DNA from: Methylobacterium nonmethylotrophicum
GTDB lineage: Bacteria; Pseudomonadota; Alphaproteobacteria; Rhizobiales; Beijerinckiaceae
DNA length: 38,169 nucleotides
Assembly (NCBI RefSeq): GCF_004745635.1
Contig: NZ_SRLB01000046.1
Span: 1-38,169 of the forward strand
Direction of reading: 5' to 3'
Made by a program: the position numbers and the translations under genes. Positions 7,757 through 15,032 of this stretch are shown piece by piece. How positions within the stretch are numbered: the first letter of the stretch is position 1; every line of letters begins with the position of its first letter. The notes beneath the pieces were generated by a model that was given only the letters and a program-made list of their open reading frames with translations, did not search any database and was not told where the DNA came from.

Positions 7757-7996
7757 ATGCCAGCCCCCGGCCTGCGAACGACCGCTCGCCCCATCACCCC
7801 CGGCACTCGCGTCTCGAGCGGCGGCGGGTTCGTCATCGCGTGCGACACCGCCGGCTACGTCAGGGTCATCATGTTCGATGGCACCACCCTCGACGTCTAT
7901 GCCGGCGTCGGGACAGCCGAGTTCTCCGGCTACGCGATCGTCGGCGTCGACGCGGCGGGAACGACCGCGACCGCGCGCGTCACCGTCGTCGACTGA
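7757..7996 (+). CDS. Small structural protein, spike-base-like
   Basis: This 79-residue all-beta protein starts at ATG 7757 with a GGGAGG site 9 bases upstream. The pattern ARPITP...GGGFVIACDTAGYVRVIMFDG...VGVDAAGTTATARVTVV resembles the small spike-base proteins of alphaproteobacterial phages and gene transfer agents (Rcc01079-like), which also have an ITP start and a GTTAT end. That assignment is tentative. It lies between the scaffold and a beta-helix spike candidate, which would fit a spike-mounting role. Confidence 0.55.
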   Translation: MPAPGLRTTARPITPGTRVSSGGGFVIACDTAGYVRVIMFDGTTLDVYAGVGTAEFSGYAIVGVDAAGTTATARVTVVD

Positions 7997-8006
7997 GGTG
8001 CGTCCC

Positions 8007-9704
8007 ATGAAGCGATTTCTGGTCCTCGCCCTCGGCGCTGCGCTGATCTCCAGCGCCGCTCACGCGGAGATGCGCACCCCATTCACGAACCCGGGCGGGA
8101 TCGTGAGCGATGTGTCGGGAACGAGCGTCACCCCGCCCGGTGCCGCGACGCGCACGCTCGCAGCCCGCGCGGCCGACGCCTTGAGCGTCATGGATTACGG
8201 CGCGTTCTGTGATGGGCAGTCCCATCCGCTTTCGGGCCGGTTCGGCAGCCTCGCGGCGGCACAGGCCGTCTACCCGGCCGCGGTCGCGCTGACGGACGAG
8301 TTCGACTGGGTCGCGACCCAGACCGCCGCCAACGCGATGCCGGCCACCGCTCCGAGTCGCCTCATCTTCGGGCGCGGCAAGTGCCTGCTCAACCGAGACG
8401 TGACCTTGCCGCTTGGCCAGCGCCAGGTGCTCGGCGGCGGCTCCGGGACGACGGAGATCCGGTTCACCGGCGGGTCGAAGGGCTTCGCCTTCGAGAACGC
8501 CGGGACCGCGGATCTCCTCGTCGTCGGCGGTATGGCGGTCAGCACGTCGCAGGCTGGCGTGGGTCGCTACCTCACGGTCTCGTTCGCCGGCACGGCGGCC
8601 TCGACGCAGCAGCTCGTGCAGCGCGACGTCAGGGTCACGGCCGACGGGACCGGCTGGTTCGAGGCGGCCGACGTCCTCACGAACGTGCGCTCGCCGCTGT
8701 ACGAGGGTGTGTTCGTGACCGGCTCGTTCTCGTCGCCGCCGATGAACGCCGCGCATCGCTACCGCGGCACGACGACAGACATCCGGCACGTCGGCGGCAT
8801 GGTGCTGACGGCTGTCGCGGCGCACGACATCGGCGAGCTATGCGAGGGTTTGGCGACGACCGGTCACATCATCATCGACGCCGACTACGGCGTGCTCGCC
8901 ACCTTCCCGGCCGGTAAACCATGGGTAGAATTCACAGGCGGCCAGGTCAGCGCGTACAAGAGCTTCGTGAAAGGCACGAACATCAAGCAGCTGCACGTGA
9001 AGGGCGGCACCCACTACGCGGCGAATTACCGTCCGGAACGGATGACGGGGTATATCGGCTTTGATCTGTCGGGCGCCGACACCCGCAACGTCCTGATCCA
9101 GGGCGCCTATTTCCAGGGCGACGGCTACACCGGGACCAAGGCGCTACTGAACGCCGCGAACGGGGCCTACGGCTTGGTGATGGGCAATCAGGTGTCGGGT
9201 TTCGACAGCGCCTGGACGCTCGGGGCCAACACGAACGGGTGGCAAGTCCGGGTCAACCAGTATTTGTCGGTCACGACCCCCTGGGCAGACAGTGGAACGT
9301 ACAATTTCCATGAGTTTGCCAGCTTCGATGGAACGGCACGCACCGTCGTCGGCTCCGGCAGCTTCGTCGAAGACTTGCAAGGCGGGAGTGCCGCGACGCT
9401 GCGGCTGACCGACAGGGGCTCGACGGCGAACAACAAGATCGTCGCATTCTTGAACGACGACGGAACGCTCTACATCCGGCGCGTGGCCGACGACGGCAGC
9501 GCCAGCAGCAACATCCTGACGGGCACCTCCGGCGGCATCCAGATCGGCGGCACGTTCTCCGGCAACTCGCCGTTCCGGGTCGGCTACGGCGCCGCCGGCG
9601 GCATCTACGTCTACGACACCGCGTCGTCGGGCCAGAAGCAGGTCACCTTCGGTGCCACCGACAGCGCCGGCACTGGCTTCAAGACGCTGCGCGTGCCAAA
9701 CTGA
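8007..9704 (+). CDS. Beta-helix spike-like protein with signal peptide
   Basis: This 565-residue protein starts MKRFLVLALGAALISSAAHA, a textbook Sec signal peptide with a likely cut after AHA. The next part has LSVMDYGAFCDGQ, the pectate-lyase-3/tailspike opening, followed by a turn-rich body with regular short strands as in right-handed beta-helices, and a C-terminal strand-rich part ending TLRVPN. Phage tailspikes of this fold bind or cut surface polysaccharide, but virion proteins assemble in the cytoplasm and do not need export. It may be a captured secreted host enzyme, a lysogenic-conversion surface enzyme, or a spike with a signal-like head. No catalytic residues can be picked with confidence. 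Confidence 0.7.
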   Translation: MKRFLVLALGAALISSAAHAEMRTPFTNPGGIVSDVSGTSVTPPGAATRTLAARAADALSVMDYGAFCDGQSHPLSGRFGSLAAAQAVYPAAVALTDEFDWVATQTAANAMPATAPSRLIFGRGKCLLNRDVTLPLGQRQVLGGGSGTTEIRFTGGSKGFAFENAGTADLLVVGGMAVSTSQAGVGRYLTVSFAGTAASTQQLVQRDVRVTADGTGWFEAADVLTNVRSPLYEGVFVTGSFSSPPMNAAHRYRGTTTDIRHVGGMVLTAVAAHDIGELCEGLATTGHIIIDADYGVLATFPAGKPWVEFTGGQVSAYKSFVKGTNIKQLHVKGGTHYAANYRPERMTGYIGFDLSGADTRNVLIQGAYFQGDGYTGTKALLNAANGAYGLVMGNQVSGFDSAWTLGANTNGWQVRVNQYLSVTTPWADSGTYNFHEFASFDGTARTVVGSGSFVEDLQGGSAATLRLTDRGSTANNKIVAFLNDDGTLYIRRVADDGSASSNILTGTSGGIQIGGTFSGNSPFRVGYGAAGGIYVYDTASSGQKQVTFGATDSAGTGFKTLRVPN

Positions 9705-9725
9705 CCATGTATGCGCAAAACGCGA

Positions 9726-9766
9726 TCAGCTTGGCTGTGCGAATGGCTGCTGAGGGTGGAAAGCAG
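9726..9766 (+). repeat. 41-bp imperfect direct repeat, left copy
   Basis: It matches 11571-11611 without gaps at 34 of 41 positions, with shared cores TCAGCTTG and GGCTGCTGAGG and the end GAAAGCAG. The two copies bracket the 9805-11530 gene group, which suggests insertion or recombination of that group as a unit. Confidence 0.7.
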
Positions 9767-9804
9767 ACGCCCCCGAGCCGGGTCACCCCTGCTACGATGT
9801 GCCG

Positions 9805-10023
9805 ATGCGCAAAGGCGAGACCGCACTCAGGATGGTCCACCGGCACGTCGAAGTCGGCGCGCGGCTCATCGCGAAGCAGCGCGCCCTCATCGCTCGCTTG
9901 CGACAGCGGGATTTACCGACCGAGCAGGCGGAGGCGCTTCTGATCCTCTTCGAGGACGTTCAGCGTCAGCATGAGGAGCATCTTGCTCCTCTCGGATTGC
10001 CTGGAAGGGAAGCGCCCGCTTGA
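9805..10023 (+). CDS. Small helical hypothetical protein (72 aa)
   Basis: I choose ATG 9805 over an in-frame GTG two codons earlier. The product is one or two helices rich in Arg, Gln and Glu: HVEVGARLIAKQRALIARL, then EQAEALLILFEDVQRQHEEHL. It resembles small proteins scattered in Methylobacterium chromosomes, often near regulators, whose function is unknown. It is the first gene of the repeat-bracketed cargo, and a 229-base gap separates it from the Crp/Fnr gene. Confidence 0.6.
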   Translation: MRKGETALRMVHRHVEVGARLIAKQRALIARLRQRDLPTEQAEALLILFEDVQRQHEEHLAPLGLPGREAPA

Positions 10024-10252
10024 GGTGGGTAGAAGCCATTCATGCCGCCCGCCGAAATTTGGAGCCGCCACAGAGTAAAGTCCGCTGTAAACGCTTGGCT
10101 CCCGCCAAAAAAATTCGTGCGCCGGTCAATCCATGTTCCTTGAAAAAATTAGCCTGTGATCCAGATCCATCCTATCATCGACGGATCCGAGACAGGTGTC
10201 GATAGCCGGGAGAGCCGTGCGCTTCCACCTGCAAACGCAAGGGGGAGTCGCG

Positions 10253-10993
10253 ATGGCCCCCGTACCGAACCACTCCATAGACATGCTGATCCGCAAGCTG
10301 GAGAACATCGCGCGGCTGTCCGACGAGGAGAAGAATGCGATCAGGCATCTGCCCGTGACGGTCAGGCCCTTGAATGCAGGGCAGGACATCGTGCGCGAGA
10401 AGGACCGCCCGTCGCAGTGCTGCCTCCTCCTGGAGGGCTGGGCCTGCCGCTACCAGATCCTCGGCAAGGGCAAGCGCCAGATCTTCTCGTTCCACATCCC
10501 GGGCGACATCCCCGACCTCCAGAGCCTGCACCTGAAGGTGATGGATCACAGCGTCTGCACGCAGTCTCAGGCCACGGTGGCATTCATCCCGCACGAGGCG
10601 CTGCTCGAACTGACAGCCGCCTTCCCTGGCATCGCGGCGATCCTCTGGCGCGACACGCTCGTGGACGGGGCGATGTTCCGGGAGTGGATGGTCGGGATGG
10701 GTCGGCGCACGGCCACTCAGGCGATTGCGCACCTGTTCTGCGAGATGTACGCCAAGCTTGAGGCCGTGGGGCTCGCGCGAGATCACGCCTATCGACTGCC
10801 GCTCACGCAGGCAGATCTCGGCCATGCGCTCGGGCTGTCGAACGTCCACATCAACCGTGTGCTGAAGGAATTGCGCGGCAAGGGATGGATCACGCTGCAA
10901 GGCGGCAGGCTGGAGATCAACGGCTGGCAGGAACTCGCCCACCTGTGTGACTTTGATCCCACGTACCTGCATCTGGAACGCCGCGCAGCATGA
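10253..10993 (+). CDS. Crp/Fnr-family transcriptional regulator
   Basis: This 246-residue protein uses ATG 10253, preceded by GGGGGAG; an upstream GTG at 10196 is less likely. The N-terminal half is a cyclic-nucleotide-binding-type beta-roll: DIVREKDRPSQCCLLLEGWA, then KRQIFSFHIPGDIPDL. A dimer helix follows. The C-terminal winged helix-turn-helix reads LPLTQADLGHALGLSNVHINRVLKELRGKGWI in two parts. No FNR cysteine cluster is seen, so oxygen sensing by an iron-sulfur cluster is unlikely; the ligand is unknown. Such regulators are abundant in Methylobacterium, and this copy looks like host cargo (a moron) inside the head gene cluster. The next gene starts within its stop. Confidence 0.9.
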   Translation: MAPVPNHSIDMLIRKLENIARLSDEEKNAIRHLPVTVRPLNAGQDIVREKDRPSQCCLLLEGWACRYQILGKGKRQIFSFHIPGDIPDLQSLHLKVMDHSVCTQSQATVAFIPHEALLELTAAFPGIAAILWRDTLVDGAMFREWMVGMGRRTATQAIAHLFCEMYAKLEAVGLARDHAYRLPLTQADLGHALGLSNVHINRVLKELRGKGWITLQGGRLEINGWQELAHLCDFDPTYLHLERRAA

Positions 10994-11232
10994 GCCTTCA
11001 CCTTCAGCCGGTACCGATCGCGACGGACAGCAACGATGCAGAGAGCCAGTTGGTGTTTGCCGATGGCTTCCTGGTGGCGGTGCTGGTGCGCCTCTCTGAC
11101 GATCACGGGGACGAGGCAGGCATGTGGTTCCTGGAGGCGGGGTTCGGCCGGGTTGATGACCCAAGCCAGCCGAAGTTCGCCGACCTGGACGAGGCGCAGG
11201 CGTGGATCCAGCGCCGACTGGATGGCGGCTGA
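10990..11232 (+). CDS. Small hypothetical protein coupled to the Crp/Fnr gene (80 aa)
   Basis: The ATG lies inside the end of the regulator gene (ATGA overlap), so the two are co-translated. It is a small acidic alpha/beta protein: QLVFADGFLVAVLVRL, then MWFLEAGFG and DLDEAQAWIQRRLDG. Proteins of this type occur beside regulators in Methylobacterium; no function is known to me. It may modify or sense for the Crp/Fnr protein, by position only. Confidence 0.65.
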   Translation: MSLHLQPVPIATDSNDAESQLVFADGFLVAVLVRLSDDHGDEAGMWFLEAGFGRVDDPSQPKFADLDEAQAWIQRRLDGG

Positions 11233-11530
11233 TCCTCGTCCCGAGTCGCCGCGCGGGACCGTCATCGGGGTTCCGAGACCGGAGGCCATCGTGCATCCAG
11301 ATGAACCCGCTCGCAGCGAGGGCGAGGTGAGCATCGGACAGGTTGTTGAGCTGCTAGGCTCTTTGATCGAAGAGGGACTGCAATGCCATGTCGCGGTCCG
11401 TCGTGGAACACCATCGACCGTGACGGTGATTGTGCGGGATCTCTCCCATGCTCTTACCGATCGCATCTGCGCCCGACTTCGCACGTTGGACGCGACGATC
11501 TCCGTGATCGAAGACCCGTCTACCGGGTAG
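11222..11530 (+). CDS. Hypothetical protein, last cargo gene (102 aa)
   Basis: It starts at ATG 11222, overlapping the previous gene by 11 bases. Residues 35-100 look folded: VSIGQVVELLGSLIEEGLQ, HVAVRRGTPSTVTVIVRDL and ARLRTLDATISVIED suggest an alternating alpha/beta domain. There is no recognised family. It ends the three-gene regulatory operon begun by the Crp/Fnr gene. Confidence 0.6.
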   Translation: MAADPRPESPRGTVIGVPRPEAIVHPDEPARSEGEVSIGQVVELLGSLIEEGLQCHVAVRRGTPSTVTVIVRDLSHALTDRICARLRTLDATISVIEDPSTG

Positions 11531-11570
11531 GCGGCGGGGCGGGATCCTCGGTGCTGGGACTAAGGCTCAG

Positions 11571-11611
11571 TCAGCTTGAACGCGCGAAGGGCTGCTGAGG
11601 ATCGAAAGCAG
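11571..11611 (+). repeat. 41-bp imperfect direct repeat, right copy
   Basis: This is the partner of 9726-9766 (34 of 41 positions identical). Its last four bases overlap the first four of the 34-bp repeat that matches 403-436, so this spot is a composite of two repeat types. Confidence 0.7.
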
Positions 11612-11641
11612 CTCCCCGCATAGCTAAGCTGATTGGGTTTT
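11608..11641 (+). repeat. 34-bp direct repeat, copy 2 (other copy at 403-436)
   Basis: It has 29 of 34 positions in common with 403-436, including AAGCTGATTGGGTTTT at 11626-11641. It is followed by a hairpin and then by control motif copy 2. Confidence 0.75.
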
Positions 11642-11679
11642 TACCCGAGACCCTGGGCCTTGATGGGGCCCGGGGAGCC

Positions 11680-11693
11680 TTGACCCGACGGGC
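11680..11693 (+). promoter_or_regulatory. Repeated phage control motif, copy 2
   Basis: This is an identical copy of TTGACCCGACGGGC, 302 bases before the major capsid start. It probably drives or permits expression of the capsid-to-ejection-protein block. A small hairpin begins 51 bases after the motif starts, as with the other two copies. Confidence 0.65.
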
Positions 11694-11994
11694 GAAGTCC
11701 CGCAGAACCCTACCGTCGCCAGCGCTGTGAGGCTCGCCCGAGCCGCCGTAGGCACACCCCGCCAGTTTCGAGCGATCGCGCGCTGAAGCGCCCTCACGGG
11801 TCCTCGGCGCGCGTCCGCTCGCTCCGCCCGGTCCCCGTCACGGACCCGCCCGGCCGCGTCACGGCCTTCGCCTGAGCCCCGTCATCGGCTCCCGCTCACA
11901 CCCGTCCCCACGGTCACCGGGGCTTGGGCTCCGTCCGCCCGCGACGTGACGCGAAGCACCCCCACGGACTCCACTCCTCTCCGGGAAAGCCCCC

Positions 11995-13086
11995 ATGTCC
12001 TATACCGCCTACGGTCAGAACGACCCGTTGGCCGTGAAGCTCTGGTCCAAGAAGCTCGCGGTCGAAGCCAACAAGTCCATCGACATCGATCCGCTCATCG
12101 GCGAGTCGGATGGATCCATCATCCAGGTCAAGAACGAGACCAAGAAGGGGAACGGCGACCAGATCACCTTCGGGCTGCGCATGCAGCTCACCGGCGACGG
12201 CTTCTCCTCGTCCGACGTGGCCGAGGGCAACGGCGAGCAGCTCGGCACCAACTCGGACAAGGTGACGATCGACGAGCTCGGCCACGTCGTCGGCTGCAAG
12301 AGCGAGAACTCCATCGACGCGCAGCGCGTGCCCTTCAACCTGCGGGAGCAGGCGCGGGCCGGCCTGGCGGACTGGTTCCAGACCCGCAAGACCCGGATCT
12401 TCTTCAGCCACGTGTGCGGCGCGACGCCGATCAACGCGAAGGGCCGGAAGTTCACGGGCAACAACCCGATCACCGCCCCGTCCACCGGACGCATCCTGCG
12501 CCCGAACGGCCGCGCCAACGACGCCGCCCTCGTCGCAGGCGACATCTTCACCCTCGACCTGATCGACCGCGCCGTCGAACTCGCCAAGACCGGCGGCCAG
12601 AACGGCAAGGTCATGATCCGGCCCGTCATCGTCGACGGGCAGAAGATGTACGTCATGTACCTGCATTCCACGCAGGTCACGTCGATGCGCACCAACACCG
12701 CGGCGGGCCAGTGGCTCGACATCCAGAAGGCCGCGATGGCGGGCATGCAGTCCGCGAAGTCGCCGATCTTCTCGGGCGCGCTCGGCGTCTACAACAACGT
12801 CGTGCTCCGCGAGGCGCAGGACGTCGCGCAGGGCGTCTCGGCCGACGGTCTCTCCTTCGTGGCCAACACCCGCCGGGCCGTGCTGCTCGGCGCGCAGGCG
12901 GCCACGATCGCCTACGGCAAGGGCGGCGGCAGCGAGACCTACCGCTGGAACGAGGAGCTGCTCGACCACAAGCGGAACCTCGAGGTCTCGGCCTGGGCGA
13001 TCTGGGGCGTCAAGAAGACGACCTACAACGGCGACGACTTCGGCTGCGTTGTCGTCCCGACCTACGCCAAGCCCGCCGACGCCTGA
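11995..13086 (+). CDS. Major capsid protein, N4-gp56 family
   Basis: This 363-residue protein would form the icosahedral shell. It fits the N4-gp56 capsid family: the start TAYGQNDPLAVKLWSKKL, IDIDPLIG, QITFGLRMQLTG, the E-loop-like region with LGHVVGCK, FNLREQARAGLADWF, the central YVMYLHSTQV, and the C-terminal RWNEELLDHKRNLEVSAWAIWGVKKTTYNG. Length is typical. Family members often pair with P22-like portals in podovirus-like prophages, as here. It lies 4.2 kb after the scaffold gene because of the inserted spike and regulator genes, and has its own control motif. Confidence 0.92.
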   Translation: MSYTAYGQNDPLAVKLWSKKLAVEANKSIDIDPLIGESDGSIIQVKNETKKGNGDQITFGLRMQLTGDGFSSSDVAEGNGEQLGTNSDKVTIDELGHVVGCKSENSIDAQRVPFNLREQARAGLADWFQTRKTRIFFSHVCGATPINAKGRKFTGNNPITAPSTGRILRPNGRANDAALVAGDIFTLDLIDRAVELAKTGGQNGKVMIRPVIVDGQKMYVMYLHSTQVTSMRTNTAAGQWLDIQKAAMAGMQSAKSPIFSGALGVYNNVVLREAQDVAQGVSADGLSFVANTRRAVLLGAQAATIAYGKGGGSETYRWNEELLDHKRNLEVSAWAIWGVKKTTYNGDDFGCVVVPTYAKPADA

Positions 13087-13107
13087 TCCCTGGTCCCTCG
13101 CTGACCC

Positions 13108-13134
13108 GGCGCGCGGTCCCTGCGGCTGCGCGCC
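13108..13134 (+). other. Hairpin after the capsid gene
   Basis: The arms GGCGCGC (13108-13114) and GCGCGCC (13128-13134) pair perfectly around a 13-base loop, 22 bases after the capsid stop and just before the decoration-like gene. There is no T-run. It may stabilise the abundant capsid message or attenuate downstream transcription. Confidence 0.4.
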
Positions 13135-13166
13135 CGTCTCCACCCCGATCCTGAGAAGGGCCCGAC

Positions 13167-13565
13167 ATGGCCACCAACGTCGCCCCGGTGCAGCCGTCGG
13201 CTCGCGAGTACCGCGAGCAGGAGCTGCACTACGTCCGCAAGACCGTCTCGTTCTCCGATGCCGCCTTCACCATGCCGGCCTCGCTGCCGGCCGGCGCGCT
13301 CATCACCCGCACGCTGATCCTCGTCGAGACCGCGTTCACCGGCGGCACCTCGCCCTCGCTGACCCTCGGCACCACCGTCGGCGGCACCGACCTCGTGGCC
13401 GCGGCCGACTCCGTCGCCGGCACCGCGGGCGCCAAGCGGCCCGACACCGCGTCGGTGAAGGGCCGGCTCGCCGTCGACACGCCGATCTACGGTGCGGTCA
13501 ACGGCGGCCCGACCGCGGGCGTCGCCACCATCGTGTTCGAGTACGCCCCGAACAACGACGGCTGA
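13167..13565 (+). CDS. Probable head decoration protein
   Basis: This 132-residue protein has a short charged start and an all-beta body: VSFSDAAFTMPASLPAGALI, then LILVETAFTGGTSPSLTLG, VKGRLAVDTPIYG and IVFEYAPNN. Its position right after the major capsid gene and this strand-rich pattern are those of small head decoration or stabilising proteins. No specific family is recognised. The hairpin at 13108-13134 lies just upstream. Confidence 0.65.
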   Translation: MATNVAPVQPSAREYREQELHYVRKTVSFSDAAFTMPASLPAGALITRTLILVETAFTGGTSPSLTLGTTVGGTDLVAAADSVAGTAGAKRPDTASVKGRLAVDTPIYGAVNGGPTAGVATIVFEYAPNNDG

Positions 13566-13765
13566 TGCACCCGGCGTTCTGGCTGCTGCACGCCGGCGCC
13601 GCCCTGCTGACGGCGGCGCCCACCGCCCCGCCGTCGCCCCCGATGCCTGAGAGCCCACCCGATGCCCGACCCGAAGGGGAACCCGACGCTCCTCGACCTC
13701 ATCGAGGAGATCGAGGACGACATCGAGCGCGCCGACCTCAACCGCCAGGTCCGCATCGCCGTTGA
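13565..13765 (+). CDS. Small overlapping ORF with hydrophobic start (66 aa)
   Basis: The ATG overlaps the stop of the decoration-like gene (TGATG). The start MHPAFWLLHAGAALLTAAP looks like a short membrane or signal segment; the rest is Pro/Arg-rich and overlaps the adaptor gene from 13662. The first 33 codons lie in otherwise unused DNA and may be real; the remainder could be a frame shadow. Confidence 0.3.
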   Translation: MHPAFWLLHAGAALLTAAPTAPPSPPMPESPPDARPEGEPDAPRPHRGDRGRHRARRPQPPGPHRR

Positions 13766-14303
13766 CCGGGCCATCCGGCACTACCAGCCGGAGCGGTTCG
13801 GCTTCAACGAGCGGGTCCTGACCTTCGTCACGATGCCGGGCGTGGACGTCTACGCCGGCGGGGATCTCGGGGAGATCGCGGACCTCTACGCGGTCGACAC
13901 GCTGGTGCTGATCCAGAACGACCAGCCCTGGCCGCTCCGGCGCGTGCCGGAGTCCGACATCGAGACCCGGCAGGACGCGGCGTCCCTCGCGCAGCCCTGC
14001 CGGTTCTCGTTCTTCGATCGGTCCATCCGCCTCGATCCGGTGCCGGATGCCGCCTACACGATGCGGCTGACGGGCCACGTGAAGATCGCCGCACCGGCGA
14101 CCGACGACGCCACATCGCCGTGGGTGGACGAGGCCGGCACGCTGATCGCCGCCTGGGCCAAGCGCCACCTCGCGCAGAACAGCCTGCGCAACCCCGCCAT
14201 GGCGCAGATCCAGGACGGGGCCGTCCGCCAGGCCTTCAACGAACTCCGCGGCCGGGCCAACCGCGCCGCCTCCGCCGGCGTCATCCGCGCCTGGTCGCTC
14301 TGA
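13662..14303 (+). CDS. Head-tail adaptor-type protein 1
   Basis: This 213-residue protein resembles the P22-type phage adaptor family. Features include LLDLIEEIEDDIERADLNRQVRIAVDRAIRHYQ, split here as a helical N-terminus, then YAVDTLVLIQN with beta strands, IRLDPVPDAAYTMRLTGHV, and a C-terminal helical part AWAKRHLAQNSLRNP. Such proteins form the ring that joins portal to tail and closes the channel after packaging. A second adaptor-type gene follows at 14364, so one is probably the adaptor proper and the other a further ring or stopper. Confidence 0.75.
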   Translation: MPDPKGNPTLLDLIEEIEDDIERADLNRQVRIAVDRAIRHYQPERFGFNERVLTFVTMPGVDVYAGGDLGEIADLYAVDTLVLIQNDQPWPLRRVPESDIETRQDAASLAQPCRFSFFDRSIRLDPVPDAAYTMRLTGHVKIAAPATDDATSPWVDEAGTLIAAWAKRHLAQNSLRNPAMAQIQDGAVRQAFNELRGRANRAASAGVIRAWSL

Positions 14304-14363
14304 GCGCGCCCGCCGGCCCGAGGACGCCCTCGCCCCTCCTTCAGACCCGCCCGGAGATCTCCC

Positions 14364-15023
14364 ATGGCCCTGCCCGCCATCACCGATTACGACAGCCTCC
14401 TCGAGAACGCCGCCGACTACATCGCGCGCAACGACCTCGACCCCTACTTCCAGACCTTCGTGCAGCTGACCGAGAAGCGGCTCAACTCCGCGCTCAAGGT
14501 CCCGGGCATGGAGGCGATCGCGACCGTCAATCTCGACGGCACGTCGCTCGCCGGTACCATCCCGGTCGACTACGTCGAGTGGATCTCGGTGGTGTGGCAC
14601 GCCGCGAGCAACGGCCCGTCGCAGCGCCTGCGCTACGTCGAGCCGAACAGCCCGGAGTTCACCTACCGGCACCGCCCTAACGGCAACCCGCAGTATTACA
14701 CGGTCCTGGCGGGCGCCGTGCGCCTCGCCCCGTCGCGGGCCGGCTCGGTCGAAGTCGCCTATTACAAGACCATCCCGGGCCTCACCCCGGACAACCAGAC
14801 GAACTGGCTGATCCAGAAGGCGCCGCAGCTCTACCTCTACGGCGTGCTCGCCGAGGCCTACTCGTTCCAGAAGGACGAGCAGAACTCGAACGCCTGGCTG
14901 CAGCGCTCGGACGAGCGGCTGATGAAGTTCATCAACGAGTCCAACTCGGGCAAGGTCGGCCGCCGGGCCGAGCGCAAGGCCGAGGAGGAGGCCGAGGTCG
15001 TGGCCGCCAAGGCGCTGAACTGA
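14364..15023 (+). CDS. Head-tail adaptor-type protein 2
   Basis: This 219-residue protein begins ALPAITDYDSLLENAADYIA, followed by FVQLTEKRLNSALKVPGME, IPVDYVEWISV, RAGSVEVAYYKTIPGLT, and the C-terminal helices QLYLYGVLAEAYSFQ and AWLQRSDERL. This is the standard pattern of the phage adaptor family found between the capsid and tail-hub genes of P22-like and related podoviruses (gp4-like). The last 30 residues are a charged helix. It lies 60 bases after adaptor 1 and 9 bases before the hub gene. Confidence 0.8.
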   Translation: MALPAITDYDSLLENAADYIARNDLDPYFQTFVQLTEKRLNSALKVPGMEAIATVNLDGTSLAGTIPVDYVEWISVVWHAASNGPSQRLRYVEPNSPEFTYRHRPNGNPQYYTVLAGAVRLAPSRAGSVEVAYYKTIPGLTPDNQTNWLIQKAPQLYLYGVLAEAYSFQKDEQNSNAWLQRSDERLMKFINESNSGKVGRRAERKAEEEAEVVAAKALN

Positions 15024-15032
15024 GCCTGACGC

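Larger units (their letters stand above)
11531..11994. other. Non-coding control region before the capsid gene
   Basis: This 464-base gap contains, in order: the right copy of the 41-bp repeat (11571-11611), the second copy of the 34-bp repeat (11608-11641), a hairpin (11652-11659 pairing with 11667-11674, one G-T pair), control motif copy 2 (11680-11693), and a small hairpin GGCTC/GAGCC at 11731-11744. The last 200 bases are GC-rich without a convincing frame. The major capsid gene starts at 11995 with only a weak ribosome site. Confidence 0.6.
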
